A program made the translations under genes and the position numbers. From NCBI GenBank assembly GCA_019637435.1, contig JAHBVO010000001.1, positions 1,116,001 through 1,180,000 of the forward strand: a stretch of DNA of 64,000 bases, in the 5' to 3' direction. Numbering within the stretch: the stretch's first letter is position 1; each line of letters begins with the position of its first letter. Below the pieces are notes generated by a model, which worked only from the letters and a program-made list of their open reading frames with translations, had not been told where the DNA came from and made no database searches. The stretch is from Candidatus Obscuribacterales bacterium. GTDB taxonomy: Bacteria; Cyanobacteriota; Vampirovibrionia; Obscuribacterales; Obscuribacteraceae. This document shows, one piece after another, positions 1-6,971 of this stretch.

Positions 1-280
1 CGATATTTGACTCCTCGAGCAACTCCAGCGGATCCCTGCGCGAGGCCGGCACGATCCAGCCGGCATGACTGGATCTCGTTATGGAAGCGCGAAGGGTTTT
101 ACCCCTGTCTTTGCGATTGTCACGAGGCGTTATCGTCGCATCGTGCAGCATCGCGGATTGCTTCTTCGAGTCGTCTGTCGCCAATTGCCACCTCCACCTG
201 CCGGGTTTCTACGGATTCTGCCGGTCACTCTAAGTTCTATCTATTAATACTACCCAGTCAAACAATCAGACCATCATAAA

Positions 281-492
281 AGCGCCAAAAAAGGATAGAG
301 CCGCACATGGCGGCTCTAATCTTGAGACTCGATTTCTTCGGATTGGATTTTGCAGATTCGCTGACGGCTTCGCAGTTGTGGCCGACGTCTAGCTACATCG
401 TCATCGAATTTGTTTTGTCTTTCTCCTCTGAAAACGAGTACCAGGGCTGTTTGCTGTTTACGGAAATCTCTCGATTTGCATTTGCAGCTCGT
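281..492 (-). ncRNA. Candidate small RNA, about 200 nt, under a PhoB-like promoter
   Basis: A minus-strand promoter (TATAGT at 504-499, preceded by four 11-bp-spaced TTCAC repeats) should start transcription near 492. A strong intrinsic terminator lies at 317-297, with an 8-bp stem (AGAGCCGC/GCGGCTCT) and a T-rich tail ending in six Ts at 291-286. No convincing minus-strand reading frame lies between them. The only purine-rich SD-like stretch (AGAGGAGAAAG, around 430-420) precedes an ATG that reaches a stop after three codons. The simplest reading is a regulated small RNA. Alternatively this is the 5' leader of a gene beyond the left edge with an attenuator, or the terminator belongs to the pseudopilin cluster. 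Transcription is inferred, not shown. Confidence 0.4.
285..317 (-). terminator. Rho-independent terminator (minus strand)
   Basis: An 8-bp perfect stem (297-304 with 310-317) has a 5-nt loop. On the minus strand it is followed by ATCC and then six Ts. The plus-strand side has no T-run, so the terminator acts on minus-strand transcription, either the short RNA starting near 492 or read-through from the pseudopilin genes ending at 561. Confidence 0.6.
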
Positions 493-498
493 AGTTTC

Positions 499-552
499 AC
501 TATAAATTTCGACCGTGAAGTAAGAGTGAACTCAATGTGAAATCTGCGTGAA
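499..552 (-). promoter_or_regulatory. Promoter with four 11-bp direct repeats of TTCAC (Pho-box-like)
   Basis: On the plus strand nGTGAA hexamers sit at 514, 525, 536 and 547, exactly 11 bp apart. Read on the minus strand they are TTCACN-N5 repeats. After the last repeat come exactly 9 nt and then TATAGT (504-499), a good -10 box. Response regulators of the OmpR/PhoB family bind such 11-bp direct repeats in place of a -35 box, for example the Pho boxes of E. coli, Bacillus and Streptomyces, the last with a GTTCAC core. The same architecture recurs at 3747-3822. The regulator's identity is inferred. Confidence 0.6.
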
Positions 553-560
553 GTAGCGAA

Positions 561-1055
561 TTAAGGAAGGACGAGATTGAAAGTTACGATCGGAAACGTA
601 TACCGTTTGCGAAATGTCCAGGCGACATTGTTGCCTGACGCGTCCTGTCCGAAAACACTTCCGACGAAGGTAAGAGGCACCGGGGTCTTAACTCGGCATT
701 CAGTCGTTATAGTCACCGTTGGGTTTCCTGCAGTTGGGTTGCCTCCAAAATCCTGGTATTGAAAATTGCCGGCACCGAGAATCAAAGTCGGATCAGAAAC
801 AAAGTTTCCATCAGCTTTGTGAGTTTTCAAAATTGTGGTCGCCGCGTTTTGCGCAGCAGTTGGCGTTGATTGTTGTGCCGCCGCCCTGCAAGCGTCGCGA
901 CAAGCGCGATCGTTAAGTTCGTATCCCAACATCAAAATCGTGACGTCGATCGCAAGAAAGGTAAGGACCAGTAGGAAAAGAGAACCGCAAGCTAATTCGA
1001 CAGCGGCCATTCCGTTCGCTCTGCGCTTTATGCTTTTGTGTTTCTTCAGTGACAT
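561..1055 (-). CDS. TadE-like pseudopilin (Flp/Tad pilus-type minor pilin)
   Basis: A 164-residue protein with a basic N-terminus (KKHKSIKRRANG), then a class III prepilin-like stretch G-MAAVEL and a long hydrophobic helix (about residues 17-45). The conserved Glu five residues after the Gly is the TadE/TadF signature. The rest is a small extracytoplasmic domain ending in a hydrophobic strand. TadE-family proteins are processed by a prepilin peptidase and assist assembly of Flp/Tad pili. A GAGGA motif lies seven bases before the ATG. It is the last gene of a three-gene pseudopilin cluster, 90 bp after the vWA gene. No tadA/B/C or secretin gene is in view, so the partner machinery must lie elsewhere or the proteins serve another envelope role. 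Confidence 0.75.
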   Translation of the reverse strand: MSLKKHKSIKRRANGMAAVELACGSLFLLVLTFLAIDVTILMLGYELNDRACRDACRAAAQQSTPTAAQNAATTILKTHKADGNFVSDPTLILGAGNFQYQDFGGNPTAGNPTVTITTECRVKTPVPLTFVGSVFGQDASGNNVAWTFRKRYTFPIVTFNLVLP

Positions 1056-1145
1056 TGTTGCGTCCTCGATGCAAATTTTGTGGAGATACGATTGTGCCTG
1101 AGTTAACTCTGTGTATGGTGCGCGGGATTTCCGATTTGCTGCTTC

Positions 1146-2963
1146 CTAGTTTTCGATTGCGACTAGCTGAACTAATTGTCGTGCAATGTTCTCAAACGTA
1201 TATCGCAGGTTTGCTGTGCTCGTGACGAGGAAGAATTTGCCACCATTTCCTGCTATGTAGGAAACGCCGGGATTGCCTCCGCCTGGTGTGTAACTTTGAG
1301 TGATACCGTTCTGGTCTGTATAAGATACGGACTTGGAAGGATCGTCATTCAAAATATTGCACTCGCCAGGAATGATTGCGCTAGTTTGAGCAAGTCCAAT
1401 TGTGTAGATCGGCATACCTTCGTTTTTTATCTGTTGGGCAATCGAACGCGCATGGGACCACGGCGTGTTGCCGGAACCTGGTGCGGTTGGCTGTCCATCA
1501 GTGAAGAGGACTATGGCGCGTTTGGCGCCGGGACGTTTGTGTGCCACCAACATATCTTTTGCCTTGAGCAAGGCGTCTCCGATATTCGTACTTCCGTATG
1601 CCACCGTAGTCGGTATCACTCCCAGTATTTCTGTGTACTTGGTGGCTGTTTCGTTTAACGTAATGCCGGGTCTTGAATAGTTTGCGTTTCCGCCTGCGTA
1701 GCTGCTGGAGATGATCGGAGCGCCGATTGTTTCACCAGCGGTGGTGCCGGCATCGGTAGAAAAACTTACGAAACCGAAATGTGCTTCCGTATTGTTATTC
1801 ATAATCGTGAAGAAATCTTTGGCCGCATCTTGTGCATCGACCAGTGGTCTGCGTTTCTTCTTGGCGTTTGAATTGTAATCGGCTTGATATCCTGGTCTCG
1901 GTGAGACTCCTGAGAGTTCGCTGACAGTATTGAGGCGTGCGTTGTTGAAGGTCAAGGCATCTTCGAGATTGCCTCTTGCGGCCTCGACCACGGTTTCAAT
2001 ATTGGGATAAACATATCCGGCCGGACTGGTATATGGATACTGCGCTGCACCATTCGGTCCTTCGCCGATATTGATTACGAGATCTGTGAAATCGTATGTT
2101 GAACCAGAGTTGCCGCTGGGATAGTTGCCGGGCGGGCTGCCTGTGTTCGGCGTGCCGCGAAGGGCTGCGTTGAAACTGAGAGGACGCGAGTGTCCGCTTG
2201 TGTTCGCTTGCTCCAGCGATTGTGGATAGTGAGCGTTTAGTGATGAGCCCGTTGGTTGGGGACCGATGATGTCATACAATTTTCCGCTTGCTAAACCGCC
2301 AGTCGTCGGAGCGCCTGGTCTTGCATTGATGATTAAGTGACGAATGCGTCCCTGTGCGGAGTTCCAGTATCTTCTAACAAACGTCACGGGGGATTGATCA
2401 TCAATTGACGCTGAAACATCGAAGCACAGTACTATGTCCAGCTGCGGCACGCGACCCAATCCTTCCGAGCGCAAGGTGTACGGACCGGTTATTCCAAGAA
2501 ACGTTCCAAATGCTGGTGTCAAACCGAATGCGCCAACGACTTGAACGATGCGTCCGTTGGGATTGCCCAGCTCCACGGGCTGATTAGGCGGCGAGCTGTT
2601 CGGGTCAAGTAAGCGAACATATATAGACGCTTCATTTTTTGCTGGATTATCGCTGGTTGTTTGTACTTGATGAGCGCCGGTCAAAGTATATTCGTTGATT
2701 GAATTGGCGCGAAAAGCTTGCACCGCTGCTGCCACCACATCTTGGTGCGTCTGTAATGTGTCGGTGTTGTCGGAACTGGCTAATCGTGCGGCTCCCGCAA
2801 GAGCCGCTGCTTGACAGTCGGATCGCAATTGCTCGCGAATTGCCATCGCTCTTGATACTTCGAATGTCAGGAGACCAATCATTGGCAGTGCGACCAGTCC
2901 CAGCACGAAACACATCAATATGATTAGTGCGCCACGCTGATTTCTTCTTATCTTCGATCTCAT
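1146..2963 (-). CDS. TadG-like pilus-assembly protein with von Willebrand A domain
   Basis: About 605 residues. The N-terminus has a basic patch, QRGAL and a hydrophobic helix, followed by the TadE/G-like segment with Ala-rich helix (QAAALAGAARLA). A vWA domain follows with a MIDAS motif DVSAS near residue 180 and the strand AIVLFTDGQPT near residue 490. Long low-complexity loops rich in Gly, Asn, Pro and Ser are inserted between them. TadG-like proteins are anchored pseudopilins; the vWA domain suggests metal-dependent adhesion. I chose the ATG at 2963 because a GGAG lies about ten bases upstream and the protein then begins with MRSKIRR; an in-frame ATG at 2987 has no SD. It sits between two TadE-like genes. 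Confidence 0.75.
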   Translation of the reverse strand: MRSKIRRNQRGALIILMCFVLGLVALPMIGLLTFEVSRAMAIREQLRSDCQAAALAGAARLASSDNTDTLQTHQDVVAAAVQAFRANSINEYTLTGAHQVQTTSDNPAKNEASIYVRLLDPNSSPPNQPVELGNPNGRIVQVVGAFGLTPAFGTFLGITGPYTLRSEGLGRVPQLDIVLCFDVSASIDDQSPVTFVRRYWNSAQGRIRHLIINARPGAPTTGGLASGKLYDIIGPQPTGSSLNAHYPQSLEQANTSGHSRPLSFNAALRGTPNTGSPPGNYPSGNSGSTYDFTDLVINIGEGPNGAAQYPYTSPAGYVYPNIETVVEAARGNLEDALTFNNARLNTVSELSGVSPRPGYQADYNSNAKKKRRPLVDAQDAAKDFFTIMNNNTEAHFGFVSFSTDAGTTAGETIGAPIISSSYAGGNANYSRPGITLNETATKYTEILGVIPTTVAYGSTNIGDALLKAKDMLVAHKRPGAKRAIVLFTDGQPTAPGSGNTPWSHARSIAQQIKNEGMPIYTIGLAQTSAIIPGECNILNDDPSKSVSYTDQNGITQSYTPGGGNPGVSYIAGNGGKFFLVTSTANLRYTFENIARQLVQLVAIEN

Positions 2964-3054
2964 TGTATAGAAACTCCGATGATACATTGGAATGAAAGCT
3001 GCTCAGTGACTCGATCTCGGACTACTTGCGGACAGAAACGTCCAAATCCCGTTC

Positions 3055-3072
3055 TACATATATATATATGTA
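3055..3072. repeat. 18-bp perfect AT-rich palindrome between pseudopilin genes
   Basis: TACATATATATATATGTA is a perfect inverted repeat immediately after the stop codon of the upstream TadE-like gene (3073). It has no T-run, so it is not a classical terminator. It could stabilise the 3' end of that message or form a cruciform. Function unknown. Confidence 0.45.
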
Positions 3073-3612
3073 TTACTCGTTTAAACCTTGCGGGCTTTCT
3101 GCAAACTCGCGTGCAGTAATAGTTGTTGTCCAGGGACCCGTGAGACCTGGCACATTTAAAATGAAAGGTGCGTTGTATGTGATCAATGGCTCGAGACTGC
3201 CTGTAACAGTCGTTTCCACCGCATAGATGTATTGTTGGGTGTTTGCCGGCGTAGTCAGTTTATTTTCAAAGCGAGAAACCGCTTGAGTATTGATATCGGT
3301 GGCGAGGATATCGACATCGATATTGTTGACCGTGATACCGCTGTACTTACTTACGAATTGATTTACTGCCACAGGTGCAGCGGCTGTGGCGCTTGGCTTG
3401 CCGGTGCTGCCTGTTTGAAACGTATACGAAGTTGCTGCTGCGTGAGCGCCATCGCGAGCCGCTTCCGCGAGCATCGCCCAGCGCAATCCAGTCGTGCCTA
3501 AATTGATAATAGGGAAGACGAACATAAAGAACAGGACCATCAACACCCCTGGCATTTCCGCGATTGCGTTTCCATGGGCTCTTCTTTTCTCATGTAGATG
3601 AACGTTTTGCAT
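3073..3612 (-). CDS. TadE-like pseudopilin, first gene of the cluster
   Basis: A 179-residue protein with an N-terminal basic stretch (HEKRRAHGN) and then AIAEMPGVLMVLFFMFV, a pseudopilin-type hydrophobic helix with the Glu expected near the prepilin cleavage site. The following helix (LRWAMLAEAARDGAHAAA) resembles TadE. The C-terminal half is a beta-rich extracytoplasmic domain. It is the promoter-proximal gene of three. The predicted start at 3612 lies about 128 nt downstream of the transcription start expected from the 11-bp-repeat promoter. There is no clear SD before the ATG. Expression is therefore probably controlled by an OmpR/PhoB-type regulator; this is inferred from the promoter only. 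Confidence 0.7.
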   Translation of the reverse strand: MQNVHLHEKRRAHGNAIAEMPGVLMVLFFMFVFPIINLGTTGLRWAMLAEAARDGAHAAATSYTFQTGSTGKPSATAAAPVAVNQFVSKYSGITVNNIDVDILATDINTQAVSRFENKLTTPANTQQYIYAVETTVTGSLEPLITYNAPFILNVPGLTGPWTTTITAREFAESPQGLNE

Positions 3613-3746
3613 ATGTTGAAATCTTGAAAACGGCGGAGGATTTACAAGTGGAATCTAACAGGGCGTCCATGCTGCGCTCTGAAAGGAGGATATGTTTAGT
3701 AAATATGCGATCGGGGTATTGCTGTGAATCTTTTGGCTGTATGACC

Positions 3747-3822
3747 ACTATAAGTTCAGTTCGTGAAGCGTAAGTGAATCGAACGTGAAAACAGCGTGAA
3801 TCAAAAGTGAAGAGTGCGTGAA
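3747..3822 (-). promoter_or_regulatory. Promoter with six 11-bp direct repeats of TTCAC driving the pseudopilin cluster
   Basis: Plus-strand nGTGAA hexamers begin at 3762, 3773, 3784, 3795, 3806 and 3817, with no deviation from 11-bp spacing. On the minus strand these are TTCACN-N5 units, followed after exactly 9 nt by TATAGT (3752-3747). Transcription would begin near 3740 and enter the gene at 3612. The spacer length and -10 sequence match the second copy at 499-552 exactly. Phasing at one helical turn is expected for a head-to-tail array of response-regulator dimers (OmpR/PhoB family). Confidence 0.7.
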
Positions 3823-4204
3823 ATTCGCGACTTTTAGATTTTATCTCTTCTACTGCAAATTCTCGTAGATTTTGAAAACATGCTACAGCACTGCCTTTCG
3901 GGACGCGATATATTGAATTTCTATCGCATCTTTATCGCTTAGATCGTCTTGCATTAATGGTTAGACGAGACTTATGATGTTGGCATAGAAGTTACACATG
4001 GTTCATACAAGAGTCTCTCTGATGCAAAAGGCGCGCAATACCGGCGCCTCCAGCTAAGAAGACTGGAACCATCGCCGAAAGAAAGCTCAATGCCCTGAGG
4101 CTTCTGGACGCAACTTCCGCAAACATGGATACATACAAAATGAGTGCGATGGTGACACCACCAGCGGTATCATGCTGCTGTAAGCTGTCGCATAGGAGGT
4201 AACA
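3823..4204 (+). other. Intergenic region with a possible plus-strand promoter and long leader
   Basis: No convincing gene. A possible promoter for the TPR gene is TTGCAT at 3949 with TATGAT at 3973 (18-bp spacer), giving a leader of about 220 nt. A short hydrophobic minus-strand reading frame crosses 3992-4243 but overlaps the start of the TPR gene and its ribosome-binding site; I regard it as spurious. Confidence 0.35.
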
Positions 4205-4528
4205 ATGACACGCGAAACAGATTATCTGTCCCTTGGTGAACAATTCGAAGAAAACGGAAAGTATTACAAGGCAGAGAGACTGTATAAAAAAGCTCTCGAC
4301 CTCAAATCAAAAACCGTAGATCCGATGAGTTCCGAACTCGTACCTTATCTCTATAACCTCGGCATGGTTCAAGCAGCGCTTGATAAAACAACCGATGCGT
4401 ACAGAAACCTCGGTAAGGTGATTGCAATCTTGCTCAAAGAACATGGCGAAGACTTCGCGGATATCAAAGAGATCCGCGGCGTACTCAACAGTCTGACCGA
4501 GAGTCAAGAACTTGTAGCAAACGCTTAA
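4205..4528 (+). CDS. Small TPR protein
   Basis: A 107-residue soluble protein. Residues 7-35 form a TPR motif (EENGKYYKAERLYKKALDLK) and residues 46-75 a second helical pair (LYNLGMVQAALDKTTDAYRN). There is no signal peptide or membrane segment. The start is well supported by AGGAGG seven bases before the ATG. TPR proteins mediate protein-protein contacts; the partner is unknown. The gene stands alone, preceded by a long leader and followed by about 280 nt containing a train of hairpins that probably belongs to its transcript. Confidence 0.75.
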   Translation: MTRETDYLSLGEQFEENGKYYKAERLYKKALDLKSKTVDPMSSELVPYLYNLGMVQAALDKTTDAYRNLGKVIAILLKEHGEDFADIKEIRGVLNSLTESQELVANA

Positions 4529-4548
4529 TTAGATCAGAAAGAGAGAGA

Positions 4549-4826
4549 AACGGACTTCGTCAACCACACCAGGCGATGTTCGTGGAGTAGAGAAAACGAA
4601 GTTCGTTGGAGACACCGCAACGCTCTTCGTTGAGTAGAGAGAACGCCGCGTTGCGCACCAAGACGCTGGTCGTTCAGGCAGATAGACAACTAGGTTAATC
4701 TACGTTGTCCGGGCGGATTCCTCAGATCCGCGAAGAACGGGATTCCCAGCTCCGTTCGGAATGCGAATCGCATTCAAGTTAATTGGGGTTCGCTAGAACC
4801 CTGTAAGCAGCGAATCAGCCTTCGCT
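4549..4826 (+). other. Train of about eight hairpins (putative structured RNA or 3' UTR)
   Basis: Consecutive perfect or near-perfect stems: 4549-4560/4596-4607 (12 bp, one G-U); 4616-4623/4648-4655 (8 bp); 4657-4660/4667-4670 (4 bp); 4685-4690/4704-4709 (6 bp, plus an inner TAG/CTA); 4713-4718/4726-4731 (6 bp); 4735-4740/4752-4757 (6 bp); 4759-4765/4769-4775 (7 bp, AAT loop); 4786-4791/4796-4801 (GGGTTC/GAACCC, GCTA loop); 4809-4814/4821-4826 (AGCGAA/TTCGCT). The first two carry a 20-nt motif, 18/20 identical, in the same relative place. No reading frame fits. The last hairpin may terminate both convergent genes. Confidence 0.5.
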
Positions 4827-4830
4827 CTTT
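4809..4830. terminator. Hairpin between convergent genes, possible terminator
   Basis: A 6-bp stem (AGCGAA/TTCGCT) with a 6-nt loop is followed by CTTT on the plus strand. It closes the hairpin train and lies directly before the stop codon of the minus-strand kinase-like gene. The T-run is weak. Confidence 0.35.
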
Positions 4831-5896
4831 AGACTTTGGCCGTGAGAAGCGTCGCCAGATTGAACGCAAGAAAATTGCGCACAATCTTCTCCAGTGGCGA
4901 GCTGTCATAAAATGCATTGTGCTCGGTGCGAAACAGCTCTTCTACTGTTTCCTCCGCACCACGTGCCACCTGTACTGATACCACTAATTCGCTGCCGACG
5001 ATTTCTAATCGGAAGCGCATGGTTAGCCTGGCGTCAGGGACTAAGCGATAATTGAACTTGACGAAAGCGGTGTACACCGGACGCAAAACTTCTTTGCGAT
5101 AGCCGGCTTCCATCTCGCGAAAATCAGGTTCGAGTGCAGTCGCCAGTTCTGAGAAAACCATCTGCAGTCCGTTGAAGGCGGTTTGCAACCGCATCTCATG
5201 CGGTGTAACTGTTTGAGATTGAGTGGAAGAACGCAGACCTTTGAGAAGCTCATCAAGACTGGATGCAGACAGCTCTTGCTTGCTGTACGCCTTGAGTCTT
5301 TCGAGGTCTTCGATCAGGTCTTGCGAGGTTTGATAGCGCTCAGCGTGCGACCATTGAAACGCACGATCAAAAATTTGATTGACGAGAAACAGTCTGTTTT
5401 GCGAAACCTCCAGCAGTTTATTTCGCACTGACGGCCTTTGATGTGGCATGCGACCTTCGCGGTCTTTCAGTGTGCCTGGTTCTTCGCGAGTCAAAGTATA
5501 AAAGAAAAGTCCGGCGACAGCTGTGATGTCGCTCACTCGATCGTTGCGCTCAGCAACACGGATGTTTACTTGATATTCCGGAAGCTCCAGAAACGGGTTT
5601 GATTTGCCGTTTCCGTTGCCGTTGCCATTACCGTTTGCGTATCCGTTGATCGAAATCGGAAAACTAAAATCAATCAAGACCGGGCGGCCATCGGACATGA
5701 CAATCTGATCCGGCCGTAAATGCGAGTGTGTCATATTGCGCTCGTGGCAGTACATGAGAACGTTCAGAATTCGCAGACACATCTCAGCAGCCTCATCGAG
5801 TGAGATCGTCCCTCTACTCGCGAGATATGTGTCCAAGGTCAAAAAATTCGTTTGGTTTTTCTGCATGAAAGTGTGTGAGCGCTTTGCGAAACACAA
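4829..5896 (-). CDS. Degenerate Ser/Thr kinase-like protein (pseudokinase C-lobe)
   Basis: 355 residues from an unlikely TTG, or about 345 from the ATG at 5866. The region around residues 20-200 is a protein kinase C-lobe: the catalytic loop is degraded to HSHLRPDQI (HRD replaced) and the metal-binding motif to DFS. The glycine-rich loop and VAIK lysine are absent. A (Gly-Asn)n tract lies near residues 89-97. The last 110 residues are an unidentified alpha/beta domain. The N-terminus is probably incomplete: an ATG at 6035, with an ideal AGGAGGAG upstream, opens a frame running to 5814 that would join this one through a single-base shift at the T6 run (5846-5841). Catalysis is unlikely; a scaffold role is possible. 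Confidence 0.65.
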   Translation of the reverse strand: MCFAKRSHTFMQKNQTNFLTLDTYLASRGTISLDEAAEMCLRILNVLMYCHERNMTHSHLRPDQIVMSDGRPVLIDFSFPISINGYANGNGNGNGNGKSNPFLELPEYQVNIRVAERNDRVSDITAVAGLFFYTLTREEPGTLKDREGRMPHQRPSVRNKLLEVSQNRLFLVNQIFDRAFQWSHAERYQTSQDLIEDLERLKAYSKQELSASSLDELLKGLRSSTQSQTVTPHEMRLQTAFNGLQMVFSELATALEPDFREMEAGYRKEVLRPVYTAFVKFNYRLVPDARLTMRFRLEIVGSELVVSVQVARGAEETVEELFRTEHNAFYDSSPLEKIVRNFLAFNLATLLTAKV

Positions 5897-6035
5897 AAGC
5901 GTGGCCAGGGTTCCCTATAATATATGTACCCTCTATGAATTGCATAAACTCATTTATCTGTCCCCGTGCAGAAACCGTTTTGGTCGGCTGGGGCGCTTTC
6001 CGGCGAATATTGGTCGCTGGTTCGGAGTCGTTCAT
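5814..6035 (-). pseudogene. Probable true 5' end of the kinase-like gene, out of frame
   Basis: A 73-codon frame starting MNDSEPATN with a textbook SD (AGGAGG, six bases before the ATG) overlaps the kinase-like gene by about 80 bp and stops at 5814. Skipping one T in the homopolymer at 5846-5841 would fuse EKPNEF to LTLDTYLASRG, matching the usual kinase pattern of a hydrophobic hinge strand followed by L-x-x-Y-L. It is either a sequencing or assembly error, a real inactivating mutation, or slippage-dependent expression. Confidence 0.45.
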
Positions 6036-6199
6036 GAATCTCCTCCTGACTACCTCTGGATGTCAAAAGCCCGTGGGGCAAGTGTTTGTGATTCTGATGT
6101 CTAAGTGTTAACGGTCTGAAACTGGCACTAGCGGCAATTTGGGTTCGGTGTTATATTGAGTGAGTACACTTTGTAATCACGTAACTACAAATCGTAATT

Positions 6200-6793
6200 A
6201 TGGGCGAAAAGACAACCAATATAAGCATTCGAATTCCTGACGAATACAGGAAACGGCTCCAGATGCAGGCAGACAAAAAAGGCGTCAGCTTAAACGCCCA
6301 CCTGCTGCGCGTTCTGGAAATTCATTTGATGAACTCCGGCTTCGGTCCGACGTCACTGACGTCTCCATCAGGCCGCTTATTTCAAATTCGCTGCGAACCT
6401 TATCTCGACAATATCGATGAGACGACATGGGCGTTTTTCATCGATGAGCCGAAATACGAGAAGGAACGCGCCTATTACCTGATCGGTATCGGTCGAACGA
6501 TTCTCCGCGACTGGAATGTGAAAGATAAAGCCACCGTCTCGAAAGAGGTGGGATTGGCTCTGCTAGCCTATTACAATCGCGTCGGAATGGAAATCGATCG
6601 ATTGGTTTGGAATCAATATCCGGGTCCGGATAATGATGGACGAAGGGTTTTGCAAGTTTCGGAAGTTCCCGAGACTTTAGAAGAGTTTTTTGACCTTTTG
6701 ATGACTGAGAAATGGTCCGACAAATTTGTCTCACAAGACGAAAAGAGCCAGGACCTTCGCAGAGGAAGACAGGAAGCCGCATTATATCGCTGA
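6200..6793 (+). CDS. Ribbon-helix-helix domain protein, putative regulator
   Basis: 197 residues. Residues 6-40 (ISIRIPDEYRKRLQ followed by ADKKGVSLNAHLLRVLE) match the Arc/CopG/HicB-type ribbon-helix-helix DNA-binding fold: one basic beta strand and two helices. The remaining 150 residues form an unrecognised domain with aromatic-rich segments (ETTWAFFIDEPKYEKERAYYLIGIG). It likely binds DNA as a dimer and may act as a stand-alone repressor or antitoxin-like regulator, but no toxin partner is adjacent. It is divergent from the kinase-like gene across about 165 bp. The ATG lacks a strong SD. Confidence 0.6.
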   Translation: MGEKTTNISIRIPDEYRKRLQMQADKKGVSLNAHLLRVLEIHLMNSGFGPTSLTSPSGRLFQIRCEPYLDNIDETTWAFFIDEPKYEKERAYYLIGIGRTILRDWNVKDKATVSKEVGLALLAYYNRVGMEIDRLVWNQYPGPDNDGRRVLQVSEVPETLEEFFDLLMTEKWSDKFVSQDEKSQDLRRGRQEAALYR

Positions 6794-6971
6794 GCTTCGT
6801 GATTGCTTTTTGAGCAGTCATTTCTAAATAGATAGATGGCACAGCCGGAGCCAAGCTCTAGCCTGCTGTGTTCGTGATTCAGCATGCCGCATGTTGCTAT
6901 GCGTGCTCGTCTTGATGCATGAACGCGCTGGTGGTCTTGCTTCGCGCGTGTTTGAACCGAGGAGAAACACT

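Noticed and set aside
7..540. Short plus-strand reading frames in the first 560 bp
   Set aside because: They lack ribosome-binding sites and family resemblance, and overlap the repeat promoter and terminator on the other strand.
3992..4243. 83-codon hydrophobic minus-strand frame
   Set aside because: It overlaps the SD and start of the well-supported TPR gene and has no SD of its own.
6891..6971. Upstream extension of the desaturase frame
   Set aside because: The start at 6972 has a good SD and gives the normal family N-terminus.
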